NCBI GenBank assembly: GCA_025558095.1
Contig: JAIVFI010000013.1
Span: forward strand, 186,001 to 250,000
Length of the DNA: 64,000 nucleotides
Direction: 5' to 3'
Origin: Hyaloraphidium curvatum
Lineage: Eukaryota; Monoblepharomycota; Hyaloraphidiomycetes; Hyaloraphidiales; Hyaloraphidiaceae
The notes beneath the pieces are model-generated. The model was not told where the DNA came from and ran no database searches. It saw only the letters and a list, made by a program, of their open reading frames with translations. Of this stretch, positions 43,872 to 54,292 are shown one piece after another. How positions within the stretch are numbered: position 1 is the stretch's first letter; each line of letters opens with the position of its first letter. Both the position numbers and the translations under genes were made by a program.

Positions 43872-45395
43872 ATGGCATTTGCCGCGTACGAATTCGGCAC
43901 CGCCGGGCAGCCGCGGCCGTTCGACTTCCAGCCGCCCACGGGCGCGCCGGCGCTGTCGCACGTCCCCTCGCCGACCAAGCGCCGGCCGGGCGCCGAGCTG
44001 CTCCCGCCGGTGCGCTCGTCGTCGCTGCCGTTCCACCGCGACGCCACGCTGTGCGACCTGCCGCCGCTGCACGGCCGGCTGTACCCGGGCTGCGATGACG
44101 CGGAGGCGCACGCCGTCGCCCCCGGCAAGCGCGCGAGGCCGGACTCGCTGCTGGAAATCCGCATACCGGCGCAGCAGCGGCCGCCGGCACCCTCGGCAAC
44201 GGACTCGATGATGACCTGCGCGGCGTCGTGGACGGATTTGCAGGAGCCGGAAACGCCGTCCACAGCCGCGACCTTCTCCTCGCCCGTCGACGAGCTCGTG
44301 TGCACGGAGCAGACCTACTTCTCGGACCTCGAAAGGCTGTCTGCCGAGCTGGACAAGCTCGCGGCGCGGTGGGAAGGGCTGCAGGGCGAGGCTGGGCCCG
44401 GGTCCTGCCTGGCGCAAATCCTCTCGCTCCACCACGCCTTGGCCGTCGATCTGAGGCTGAATTCGAACGATTACGGACGCATCGCACACGCATTTTCCAG
44501 CAGGGTGGGTGGAGTAACACTCTTGGCAGTTAACCGTTGACTGTTGACACATGTCGCGCAGGCGCCCCAGTTCGAGCTGTACAACGAGTACATCCTCAAC
44601 ATCCCTCGCCTGCAGCAGCAGGTCCTTGCGGCTGCAGCTGCTGGCTACGTCGATTCGGCGTTTGCCGGCCTCGACCCGACGCAGAAGCTGCCCCTCTCCG
44701 AGTGGCTCGTCAAGCCCTTCCAAAGGCTCACGAAATACCCCCTGATGCTCCAGGTTGGTCAAGCTGCCACGAATTTACTGTTTGGCACAAGCTGAATGCC
44801 CCTGTTCATTTTGTCTTGCAGCGAATCATCGACACCCTGCCGCCCTCGCACTTTGCCCTCCCCCACCTCGACGCCATCTGCAGGCAGTTCGTCGCGCAGC
44901 TGCAACTCGTCAACTCGCGCATGGAACCCGAGGACCGCGGTCTCGGCCGGCTGTTCAAGCTCCCCCGCGTGCGCAAGACGCCCGGGGGGCCGATGAGCCC
45001 GGGGCCGGCGACGCCCAAAAAGAAGATGCAGATTCTGCAGATTTTCAGCCCGTCGGGGGTGGGTTCCCGCCGCACGCGCATCTCGTTCGATCGCTGACGC
45101 TGGGTTCGTTTGTAGGGCACGAAGCGCAAGGCCCAGGAGGCCGATCTCCGCATGTCGCGCGACGTGGACGACATGCTCAACCAGGAATCCGTGGGTATGG
45201 AGGTGGATTCGGTACGCTCGCCGGGCTGGGCATCGCAGGGCTGGGCATCGGAGCCGCAGACGCCGGTGGACGATGTGAGTGGCGCCGGCTCCGTTGGAGG
45301 GATCGGTTGCGGATGCTTACCCCTTGCAGTCCCAGCGCCCGCCGCACAAAAAGCAGAGGAGATTCATGGGAGGACTCTTTTCCAGGGCCATGTGA
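43872..45395 (+). CDS. RhoGEF (DH domain) protein, no PH domain visible
   Basis: Predicted Rho-family guanine nucleotide exchange factor. MAFAAYEFGTAGQPRPFDF begins a polar 140-residue leader. The DH domain follows: SPVDELVCTEQTYFSDLERLSAELDKLAARW, YGRIAHAFSSR, intron (about 44505-44561), APQFELYNEYILNIPRLQQQVL, LPLSEWLVKPFQRLTKYPLMLQ (the diagnostic helix), intron (about 44755-44820), RIIDTLPPSHFALPHLDAICRQFVAQL. It then has a Pro/Lys stretch (RVRKTPGGPMSPGPATPKKK), an intron to TKRKAQEADLRMSRDVDDML, and a final exon SQRPPHKKQRRFMGGLF, a basic patch resembling a nuclear localisation signal. No PH domain follows the DH domain, unusual for Dbl-family GEFs. Target GTPase unknown. It is transcribed divergently from SLA1. 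Confidence 0.8.
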
Positions 45396-45732
45396 TGCAT
45401 GTACTACCAGCGGGTGTAGCACAAGGCGGGAGAGGTTTCTATGTACGGCACAACGGCTTGCTCACGGGCTGACTCTAGTATCTTGGCTTTATCAATGTAT
45501 CAAGAATACACGATACCCTACTTCAGTAATACTCTCCCGGACTGTTGACTTTTGTGCTGTACGATGGGGCTGGGAAGGCAAATGAATCCATTACCCGCCA
45601 CGGGTATCTCATTGCTTTCCTTCCGTGACCCGAATGTACAGTGCGAAAGGTATAGTCCCCCGTTTCCGTGCTTCCCAAAAGCCCGTCGAACGTCGCGGCC
45701 GGCTCCAACCTTCCCCGACGTCGGCCATGCAC

Positions 45733-46758
<1,026 letters not shown>

Positions 46759-47288
46759 AATTGCCGGTTCGCCGCGGGTTCACGGGGAGAGGACTGCGGG
46801 GGCACGGTCAGCGCGGTTCGCCCGAGCATCGCCCGCCCGGGACCGCAAAAACGCGTCCACCCGCGGCCGTGTCGATTTCGCACGCTGCACTGGCTGCTGC
46901 GGCGCGCAACGGGGCGGATCTGCCGCGGCGGGGCGCGAGATGGGGGCGCTACCGCCGTCCCACCGACCGGTGCGGGGTCCGCGGGGCGGGCCGCGGGGCG
47001 CGTCCAGGCGGCCGAGCGCAATCTCCGGCACTGCAGGATGCTCACCGAAGAGCGTCGAGGCCTCGAGAAAGGGGGGAGAGGGCGAACCGCGAATTTCGTG
47101 ATGGACGAACGGCTCGACAGACAGATACCCGACATCCTTACAAGGTCCAACTACGATTTTCTGCGCCAACCAACAATGGCGGCATCGCGGGGTTCCTGCG
47201 GCTTCCTAGGTACCGATGGCAGGCGCAGTGCGTTGCAGTTTCTGTTTTCTTACCTTGACGTGCGCTGGACCTGCCAGCGCTGGGGAGA

Positions 47289-47909
47289 TTGGGCGTCACG
47301 GACGCGTCCTGTCGCGCCGCCGCATCGCGGCTTCCGCAGCCAGCGGCACCTTTCCTGGCCGCCTGTGGAGCCCGCGGACTTTCTCGGCGACCGTGGAACG
47401 GCAGGCCGAAGGCGGGCGGCCCGGTGCCCGAGTTCACCACGCAGGAGGAGGAGCTGCAAAAGTCCAAGCTGGCGTACCACCAGCGGCTGACGCCCCAGGC
47501 GGCAGCGACGCTGCAGCCGGACTATGTGGCTTCGGACAAAACGGCCGAATCACTCGCATTGCTGCGGCAGTCTTCGACGCCGCTGTACGCGATCGTGGAG
47601 ATGAAGGGGCGGCCGTACTTTGTCACGGCCGGGGACATCATGGTCAGCGAGCATATGAAGGAGGTGCAGCTGGGGGACGTGCTGCGGTTCGACCGCATCC
47701 GCGAGGTCGGCAACAAGGACTATGCCGTGCGCGGGGCGCCGCTGGTGAGCCCGCGGTTCTGCAACATCCGCGCGGTCTGCATCGAGCACACGTGGTCGAG
47801 CCCGACGGTCATCCAGAAGCGGCGGCGCAAGGGCATGCGGCCGGTGGTCGTGCACCGCGACCGCGTGACGATGCTGCGGGTGGCGGAGCTGAGCATTAGC
47901 GACGTGTAG
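47289..47909 (+). CDS. Mitochondrial ribosomal protein bL21m, 5' end unresolved
   Basis: Large-subunit mitoribosomal protein L21. The conserved part is YAIVEMKGRPYFVTAGDIMVSE, VQLGDVLRFDRIREVGNKDYAVRGAPLV, VCIEHTWSSPTVIQKRRRKGMRPVVVHRDRVTMLRV, ending SISDV. The N-terminal part (SRLPQPAAPFLAACGARGLSRRPWNGRP) is Arg/Ala-rich and would suit a mitochondrial presequence. No in-frame ATG exists between the upstream stop and the conserved domain: the frame begins at a TTG at 47289. A 5' exon is therefore needed; an ATG at 47176 (MAASRGSCGFL followed by GTACCG) is one candidate, but I could not fix the splice. Confidence 0.8.
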   Translation: MGVTDASCRAAASRLPQPAAPFLAACGARGLSRRPWNGRPKAGGPVPEFTTQEEELQKSKLAYHQRLTPQAAATLQPDYVASDKTAESLALLRQSSTPLYAIVEMKGRPYFVTAGDIMVSEHMKEVQLGDVLRFDRIREVGNKDYAVRGAPLVSPRFCNIRAVCIEHTWSSPTVIQKRRRKGMRPVVVHRDRVTMLRVAELSISDV

Positions 47910-48208
47910 ACGGAGGCGTTCGTGCGCCGTGCTCGATTCCGACCCCTCCCTCACGGAGATTGAACTTTGGCTCCTCCTCTATTGAAGGCATCCATTGATT
48001 TGTCCTCAAGACTGCCCTGAAGCCCTTCGGAACGCTCGACGGAAGAAGTCGCGGTGGTTAACGGTTTTGCTAGGATCGTTTGGTTTTCGCTTGGACGCCA
48101 CGCCCAGTGCCCGCGTTTCACCTCCTCCGGTTCGTCCCCGCACCGTGCGCCGCATTCCTGTGCTCATCCGCCGCCGCCCGCGGTGTTTGCAGAGCCTCTG
48201 CCGCCAGC

Positions 48209-50451
48209 ATGATGAGGACATCGCGCCTTCTGGCGCCGCTGCGCGCGGCGCCGCTGTCGTCGGTGGGTGTCTTTTGCTTCGCGCGCGCCGCGCCGCGCAC
48301 GCCGGATGGACTGCCGCGGCGCGGGGCGCCCGCCGATGGATGCCGGGCGGGCACGGCCGCCGCACCCGCGCCCGGATGGGCGGCCCCGGCGCACACGGCG
48401 CCACGCCCCCCCGCCCCGCCCGCACACCCCGCTGACGAACGCCTCCGCACAGGCCTCGGCGCCGCGGCTGCTGTCGTCGTCGGCCGCGCCCCGCGCCGCC
48501 GCAAAGACCAGTGGGTCGCCCGGATGCCGCCCCAAAACCCCCCTAACCGCCCACTCCGCGTGGCGCGCAGGCACCTCCGAGATCTCGTCCATCCTCGAGG
48601 AGCGCATCCTGGGCTCGGCCGCGGAGGTCGACCTGCAGAAGACCGGCCGCGTGCTGTCCATCGGTGACGGTATCGCGCGTGTGTACGGCCTGAAGAACTG
48701 CCAGGCCGAGGAGATGGTGGAGTTCTCGTCCGGCCTCAAGGTGCGCATCCGCCGCCCAACCCGGCCGCCGGAGCACTGGGGCCAATGCATGCATCCGCAC
48801 CGCAGGGAATGGCCCTCAACCTCGAGCCCGACAACGTCGGTATCGTCGTGTTCGGCAACGACCGTCTCATCAAGGAGGGCGACACCGTCAAGCGCACGGG
48901 CAACATCGTCGACGTCCCGATCGGCGAGGGCCTGCTCGGCCGTGTCGTGGACGCCCTGGGCAACCCCATCGACGGCAAGGTGGGCCGGCTCGCCTCCTTT
49001 GGCCCCCCGCGTTTTCCAATGCAACCTCCCCGCAGGGCCCCCTCACCAACACTTCGGGCCGCGCCCGTGTGCAGACCAAGGCGCCCGGCATTATCCCGCG
49101 GAAGTCCGTGAACGAGCCCATGCAGACCGGCATCAAGTGCATCGACTCCATGGTGCCCATCGGCCGTGGCCAGCGTGAGCTCATCATCGGCGACCGTCAG
49201 ACCGGCAAGACCGCCGTCGCCCTCGACACCATCATCAACCAGAAGAAGTGGAACTCGGGCACCGACGAGAGTGCGTTGCTTGCGGTGGCGCGCCGGCGAC
49301 ACCCCCTGACTCCCTCGCCTGCGGCGCCCCAGAGAAGAAGCTTTACTGCATCTACGTCGCCGTCGGCCAGAAGCGCTCGACCGTCGCCCAGTTCGTGCAG
49401 ACCCTCGAGGAGAACGACTCGCTGAAGTACTCGGTCGTCGTCGCCGCCACCGCCTCGGAGGCCGCGCCCCTGCAGTTCCTGGCCCCCTACTCGGGCGCCA
49501 CCTTCGGGGAGTACTTCCGCGACAACGGCAAGCACGCCGTCATCATCTACGACGATCTGTCGAAGCAGGCCGTGGCCTACCGCCAGATGTCGCTGCTGCT
49601 GCGTCGTCCCCCGGGTCGTGAGGCCTACCCGTGAGTCTTCCGCCACACTCTCCCCTTCCCATGCGCAGCCCGCTGAACCGCAGTGCTTAACAGCGGTGAC
49701 GTGTTCTACCTCCACTCGCGTCTGCTCGAGCGCGCCGCCAAGATGAACGACAAGTTCGGCGCCGGCTCGCTGACCGCGCTGCCCGTCATCGAGACCCAGG
49801 GTGGCGATGTGTCCGCCTACATTCCCACGAACGTGATTTCCATCACGGACGGCCAGATTTTCCTGGAAGCCGAGCTGTTCTTCAAGGGTGAGGATTTTCG
49901 GTGCGCGTCCCTGGCGAGCTTTGTTGAGACCGCCCCACCGCCAGGTGTCCGCCCCGCCATCAACGTCGGTCTCTCCGTGTCCCGCGTCGGCTCCGCCGCG
50001 CAGGTCAAGGCCATGAAGCAGGTCGCCGGCTCGCTCAAGCTCTTCCTGGCCCAGTACCGCGAGGTCGCCGCGTTCGCCCAGTTCGGCTCGGACCTGGACG
50101 CCTCGACCCAGTTCCTGCTCAACCGCGGCGCCCGCCTGACGGAGCTGCTCAAGCAGCCCCAGTACCAGCCCATGTCGGTGGAGCACCAGGTCATCGTCAT
50201 CTACTCGGGCGTCAACGGGTTCCTCGACAAAGTCGACGTCAAGCGCGTCATCGAGTTCGAGAAGGCCCTCATCCCGTATGTCCAGGCCAACCACCCCGAC
50301 ATCCTCGAGGAGATCAGGACGAAGCTTGCCATCTCGCCCGAGCTCGACGCCAAGATCAAGAAGGTGGGCCGGACCGTCGTGCGCTGCCCGCGCATCGGAT
50401 CGCTGACTTTTCGCGTTTCAGGTCCTCGGCGACTTTGCCAAGAGCTTCTGA
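48209..50451 (+). CDS. ATP synthase subunit alpha (ATP1), mitochondrial
   Basis: F1 alpha subunit, noncatalytic nucleotide binding, mitochondrial matrix. The presequence [20 protein letters not shown] is encoded by a first exon, with further leader exons ([19 protein letters not shown] near 48450). Then [34 protein letters not shown], an intron near 48741-48806, [19 protein letters not shown], an intron near 48980-49035, [22 protein letters not shown], the P-loop [11 protein letters not shown], an intron near 49272-49333, [79 protein letters not shown], an intron (about 49631-49694), [38 protein letters not shown], an intron, [25 protein letters not shown], and after a last intron VLGDFAKSF. 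Motifs are intact. Confidence 0.95.
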
Positions 50452-50632
50452 GCTTGATGACGGACTTGGAGCAGCGGCCGCCCGGCCCGGCGGATAGATC
50501 TGGGGGAGGGGGTGCGGTAGATGTGCCTCCGAATCTGGCGCGAAAAACTTTCAATAAAGAAAGTTAATGCACTACATTCGCCTTCTGCAGTTCGCATTCC
50601 GTTTCTCCATGCTGTGCAATAGCCCTCGTAAT

Positions 50633-51632
50633 CTATGCCTCTTTGGGTTCGACGTGCTGGTGAAGCTGCAAAACAGGAATGAGCTTCGTAACGCGGCTCC
50701 GCGGCATGCAACCCACCGCTTTCGACATGCTCAACCACCCGTTGACGGTTTTGAAGAGTGGGTGCTCCGTTTTCCTGGGCGGATCGTCGTGCCCCCACAC
50801 TGCGATCCGGTCGAAGCGAGCGACGGCGCGCAGCTGCCTCTCGGGCTCCGAGGCCTGGTCCATTTCGTCGTCGTCGTCTGCGTGCCGGGCGTGGTCTACG
50901 CGGAAGACGGTCTCCATTTTGCACCCTTGCCGCGAAAGGTGGAATGAAGGTGAAATGACGAATTGCGATCTGTAGACGATCGGCTCACCGATGTACCCCT
51001 CCGGCAGGACCAAGGTGCGAGCCTTCAGTTTCCGCCCGCGGAACGAGGTTTCCAGGATGGTGGAAGGGTCAAAGCCTACAGATGGTTAATCAGGGAAGGT
51101 TCAGGCCAATTCTCATGGAGCACGCACTCGAAGGGTTCAAATCCGCGACGGCGGTGGCCATTGCCTCGTTTCGAGCTGCAGAAGCACCATTCGGGCGTGC
51201 CACTTGCCCTGCATCCCCCGAGGCCGCCGCCTCGGCCCTGTCCATCTTGGGACTCCCGCCCCCGACCGATATGTAGCCCGAATCCTGCGTCTCTTCCCCT
51301 CCGGCGGCCCCTTTCGGCAAAGCAGCGTCCTTTTCCGGCGCATTGTCCGTTTTTCCGCCCTCGGCGGCGGGTTCGGGCTCCCCCGCGCCGTCCACCGTGT
51401 CCTGTGTGTCCGCATCCCCGCGCGTCTCCGCAGCCCCCGCGGCCGCTTCGGAGCTCCGAGTCGTTTTTCGAGATCTCGGAACGTCCGTGCGGTCGGCAGG
51501 AATGCCGTGTTCGGGGGCTACGACGAAGTAGGTCGACACCTTCGCCGCGCCGTCATGTTCGACCGTGCAGGGGAGCAGGTGCACGGGCAGCGCGGGCGCA
51601 GAGGCGATGGAACGCGTGGCAATCGACGCCAT
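50633..51632 (-). CDS. RNase H2 subunit C (RNH203/RNASEH2C)
   Basis: Noncatalytic subunit of RNase H2, which removes ribonucleotides from DNA. Exon 1: MASIATRS then PVHLLPCTVEHDGAAKVSTYFVV, the N-terminal family motif. A roughly 100-residue low-complexity insertion rich in Ala/Glu/Gly/Asp follows (51480-51180). The exon ends LNPSS, and an intron (about 51064-51119) leads to FDPSTILETSFRGRKLKARTLVLPEGYIGEP, the conserved FRGR...LPEGY.G motif. Then RAVARFDRIAVWGHDDPPRKTEHPLFKTVNGWLSMSKA. A last intron (about 50660-50711) joins to LHQHVEPKEA. The family pattern HLLPC...FRGR...GY.G...W.HD and W..........H is complete, so the call is good despite the insertion. Confidence 0.85.
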
Positions 51633-51869
51633 TCCGGCGTTTCAAATGGCTCTGAAGCCGGAGGCACGGGAGCCGGAATTTGGGTGGTCGCTCCTCCAGC
51701 GCCTAGCTCCTCCTCATCACAATCTCTTTATCGCTCTCGATGTGACCTTCTTCCGACACAGGTGCGCAAATAGCAAGCACGTACATAGCATAACCTATCA
51801 CGAATGCCAGACGGCGCCAAAGACCGGGATCCCCGCGCCCGTGAAAGCCCCCCGCAGCTTTGACCACGG

Positions 51870-53474
51870 TCACGAATCCCAGACGGCGCCAAAGGCCGGG
51901 ATCCCCGCATCCATGCACGCCCTCCGCAGCTCCACGGTATACTGTTCGTTGGAGACGATGTAGACGGCCTCGGCCTGCACCTTCTTGGCCAGCTCCACGG
52001 GCATGACCACGCCCGGCCGGCCCATCTTCTTGCTGTCCCAGGCAAAGTAGTGGTCCTCCCCGAACTCCTTGACCAGTTCCCTGTCGGGCAGTGAGCATGG
52101 GCTCGGCGTACCGCAAAAGCAAAGCACGCGCACCAATACTTTGGTCCGAAAACCTGTTCGTGCTTGGTTGCGATCCACAGGATCCAAACCTGGCACCAGG
52201 GGTAGTGCGGTTTCCGGTAGCCGATCGAAGCGGCGATCCCGCCCCCCGTTCCCACCAGGAGCACGCGGTTCCAGGCGTAAAGGGTGTACGAGAAGCTGTT
52301 TGTAGAGCCTGTTAGCTGGATCCAAAATCTGGCTGGCTCGGGCAACCCACCCCACGCCGCGACGCCGCACCCAGTGGTACGTCGGCGCGAACCCCGGCCC
52401 CTTGGCGCAGGCATCCAGCAGCTTCGAGGTCCAATCCCCGGCGCGGGTGATGACGAGGTCGAACTCCTTCTTGGCCTCGTCCACGTAGGCGATGCCGAAC
52501 GAGTGCCACTCGTTCAGGTCCGAGGAGATGCGCACGAACCCGTGCGCGGGCATCTTCCTCCCGTACGTGATGACGACGTGGTTCGCCCCCGACATGTAGA
52601 TGTGGTTGATGGGCGCCTTGCGCACCAGCGTCCAGGGGTATATCGCTAGGGCGAGGAGGGTGAAAACGAGGTAGGTGTTGGCGACGTTCCAGTTGCCGTT
52701 GTTGACGTAGATGTTGCGGAGGATGATGTGCACGAAGATGAAGGCGAACATGGTGAACCGCGTGTAGCGGTGGTTCATCTCGAACAGGTCGTGATGCTTG
52801 CGGCGCATCGCCGGGAAGGCCGTGCAGATGATCAGGGTCATGGTGATGGGCAGCGGGACCGCCGTGAAGGTGATGAACCACGGGTAGGACACCGTGTCCC
52901 ACAGCCACTGGGGCAGGATGATCTCGTTGAGGACGTACACCCAGACCCAGTAGTAGCACCACAGGTTCGCGGCCACGTGCAGCCCGCCGATGCAGTGGAG
53001 CATCCGGAGGATGTGGTAGCGTCCGAACCTCGGGCAGTAGGGCGAGATGTAGTGCAGCGTGGCGATCAGGTCGGTGTCGCGGCAGAGCGAGCCCACGAGG
53101 ATGTTGACGAGGGCAAAGGTGGAGGCGCTGACCCTCGCCAGCGGGATCCAGTAGATGCAGTTGAAGACGATGTTGGTGATGGAATGGATGATCCACCACA
53201 CGTGGTGGTGGGTGATGTCGTCCCTCCAGTTCCATTCTTTGACCTGGCGCCCGCGCTTGTTGGCCTCGATCTTGACCTCCTCCGGCACGATGGCGTTCGG
53301 GGCGACGACGGGTCCCGCGAGCTTCACCGACTGTTCGTTGGCCGAGTGCTTTTTCGGTTTGTAGGAAGCGGGTTTGCCGGCCAGGAGGGAGGCGGTGACG
53401 CTCTGGGCGTTCGAGCCGTTCGTATCCGCCCGCGCCCCGTTTGGACCATCTCGCGCCGGAACCGTCCGCGACAT
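51870..53474 (-). CDS. TmpA-like membrane flavoprotein (ferric-reductase-fold oxidoreductase)
   Basis: Multi-spanning membrane oxidoreductase resembling fungal integral membrane protein TmpA. The ATG at 53474 is the first real start; the frame is open a little upstream at a TTG. Polar 80-residue N-terminus, then VKEWNWRDDITHHHVWWIIHSITNIVFNCIYWIPLARV and roughly six helices (CIGGLHVAANLWCYYWVWVYV, YPWFITFTAVPLPITMTLIICTAFP, YTRFTMFAFIFVHIILRNIYV, ANTYLVFTLLALAIYPWTLV). The cytosolic part has an FAD-site-like HGFVRISSDLNEWHSFGIAYV, FDLVITRAGDWTSKLLD, then, joined over introns in 52070-52330, VLLVGTGGGIAASIGY (nucleotide-binding Gly-rich loop) and VWILWIATKHE. It ends with VYIVSNEQYTVELRRACMDAGIPAFGAVWDS. 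TmpA-type proteins are linked to developmental signalling in Aspergillus; substrate unknown. Confidence 0.72.
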   Translation of the reverse strand: MSRTVPARDGPNGARADTNGSNAQSVTASLLAGKPASYKPKKHSANEQSVKLAGPVVAPNAIVPEEVKIEANKRGRQVKEWNWRDDITHHHVWWIIHSITNIVFNCIYWIPLARVSASTFALVNILVGSLCRDTDLIATLHYISPYCPRFGRYHILRMLHCIGGLHVAANLWCYYWVWVYVLNEIILPQWLWDTVSYPWFITFTAVPLPITMTLIICTAFPAMRRKHHDLFEMNHRYTRFTMFAFIFVHIILRNIYVNNGNWNVANTYLVFTLLALAIYPWTLVRKAPINHIYMSGANHVVITYGRKMPAHGFVRISSDLNEWHSFGIAYVDEAKKEFDLVITRAGDWTSKLLDACAKGPGFAPTYHWVRRRGVGWVARASQILDPANRLYKQLLVHPLRLEPRAPGGNGGRDRRFDRLPETALPLVPGLDPVDRNQARTGFRTKVLVRVLCFCGTPSPCSLPDRELVKEFGEDHYFAWDSKKMGRPGVVMPVELAKKVQAEAVYIVSNEQYTVELRRACMDAGIPAFGAVWDS

Positions 53475-54292
53475 GAGACCATTGGGAAGTTTGGACAACG
53501 TTGCCTGGAACGAGGGGCCGGCGCGGTGAGCAAACGGTTGACGCTGACGATCCCCTGTCAGCGTACCCTGATCTCGTCATCCGACATTGACGGCGACGCC
53601 GGCACGTCCAAAGATACGTCATAAGATGGCAGCCTGGGCATCGAGGCTGCTTGTCGCCTGTAAACGATCTGCGCGAGCGCAGCATTAGGGGAGCCCCGTT
53701 GCGGCCGATCCTTGTGCGCTTGTGCGTCCCACCGTCCTCATGATCCTCCTCGTGACGTCGTCGACGTCCTCCCGCTCCCTGTACCCGTCCTCCGAATCCA
53801 CCTCCCATTCCGAGTCCGAGTCCTCGTCCCTGGCGGGGAAGTCCTCCGCAGCGAGCGTGAGCCCGGCAAAGAAAATGGATCCCGGCGTGTTTGGGCTCCG
53901 CGGCGATCCGGGAGCGTCCCCGCTGCCGGAGGCGCCAACCGCCGGCTGGATCGGCTGCTGTTCGTCCGTCCCTTTGCGGGTAAAGGCACCGGCCCGGCTC
54001 AAGGCGCCCAACGGGGGCGGACGCCGCGGGGTCGATGCCGTTGCACCGGGGGCGGAATCCGGACCGTCTGTGCCCGCGGCAGGCATCGAGACGAGCTCCA
54101 CGGCGTCCGCGGCCTGCGAAGCCGCATTCCCGCGGGGCACGCCGGGTTCGCCGGCCGTCTCCATCGCGGAGGCGTGCGGTGCGCCGATCGCTGTGAGGGT
54201 GAGCGGCGGCGGACGCGCGGCGCAGCCGTCAACACCGACTGTCCGTCAACTTCTCCCCGAGCGGAAGGGGCCGTGCCGTGCATCTGCCCGCA
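53475..54292. promoter_or_regulatory. Divergent intergenic region between two membrane redox genes
   Basis: 818 bases between the TmpA-like start (minus) and the peroxidase fusion start (plus). It contains the doubtful frame at 53685-54164. If that is not a gene, the whole span is a shared upstream region that could co-regulate the pair. No specific motif supported. Confidence 0.3.
53685..54164 (-). CDS. Possible small acidic protein
   Basis: A 159-residue uninterrupted frame from an ATG at 54164: METAGEPGVPRGNAAS, a Pro/Gly/Ser-rich middle, then FFAGLTLAAEDFPARDEDSDSEWEVDSEDG and EDVDDVTRRIMRTVGR. No family recognised. In favour: a proper ATG, and an acidic, low-Arg composition unlike most shadows here. 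Against: it lies in the spacer between two divergent genes and another long frame overlaps it on the opposite strand. It could also be a 5' exon or nothing. Confidence 0.3.
   Translation of the reverse strand: METAGEPGVPRGNAASQAADAVELVSMPAAGTDGPDSAPGATASTPRRPPPLGALSRAGAFTRKGTDEQQPIQPAVGASGSGDAPGSPRSPNTPGSIFFAGLTLAAEDFPARDEDSDSEWEVDSEDGYREREDVDDVTRRIMRTVGRTSAQGSAATGLP

Noticed and set aside
51870-53498. Start codon at 53498 for the TmpA-like gene
   Set aside because: That codon is TTG on the minus strand. The first ATG is at 53474 and begins MSRTVPARDG.
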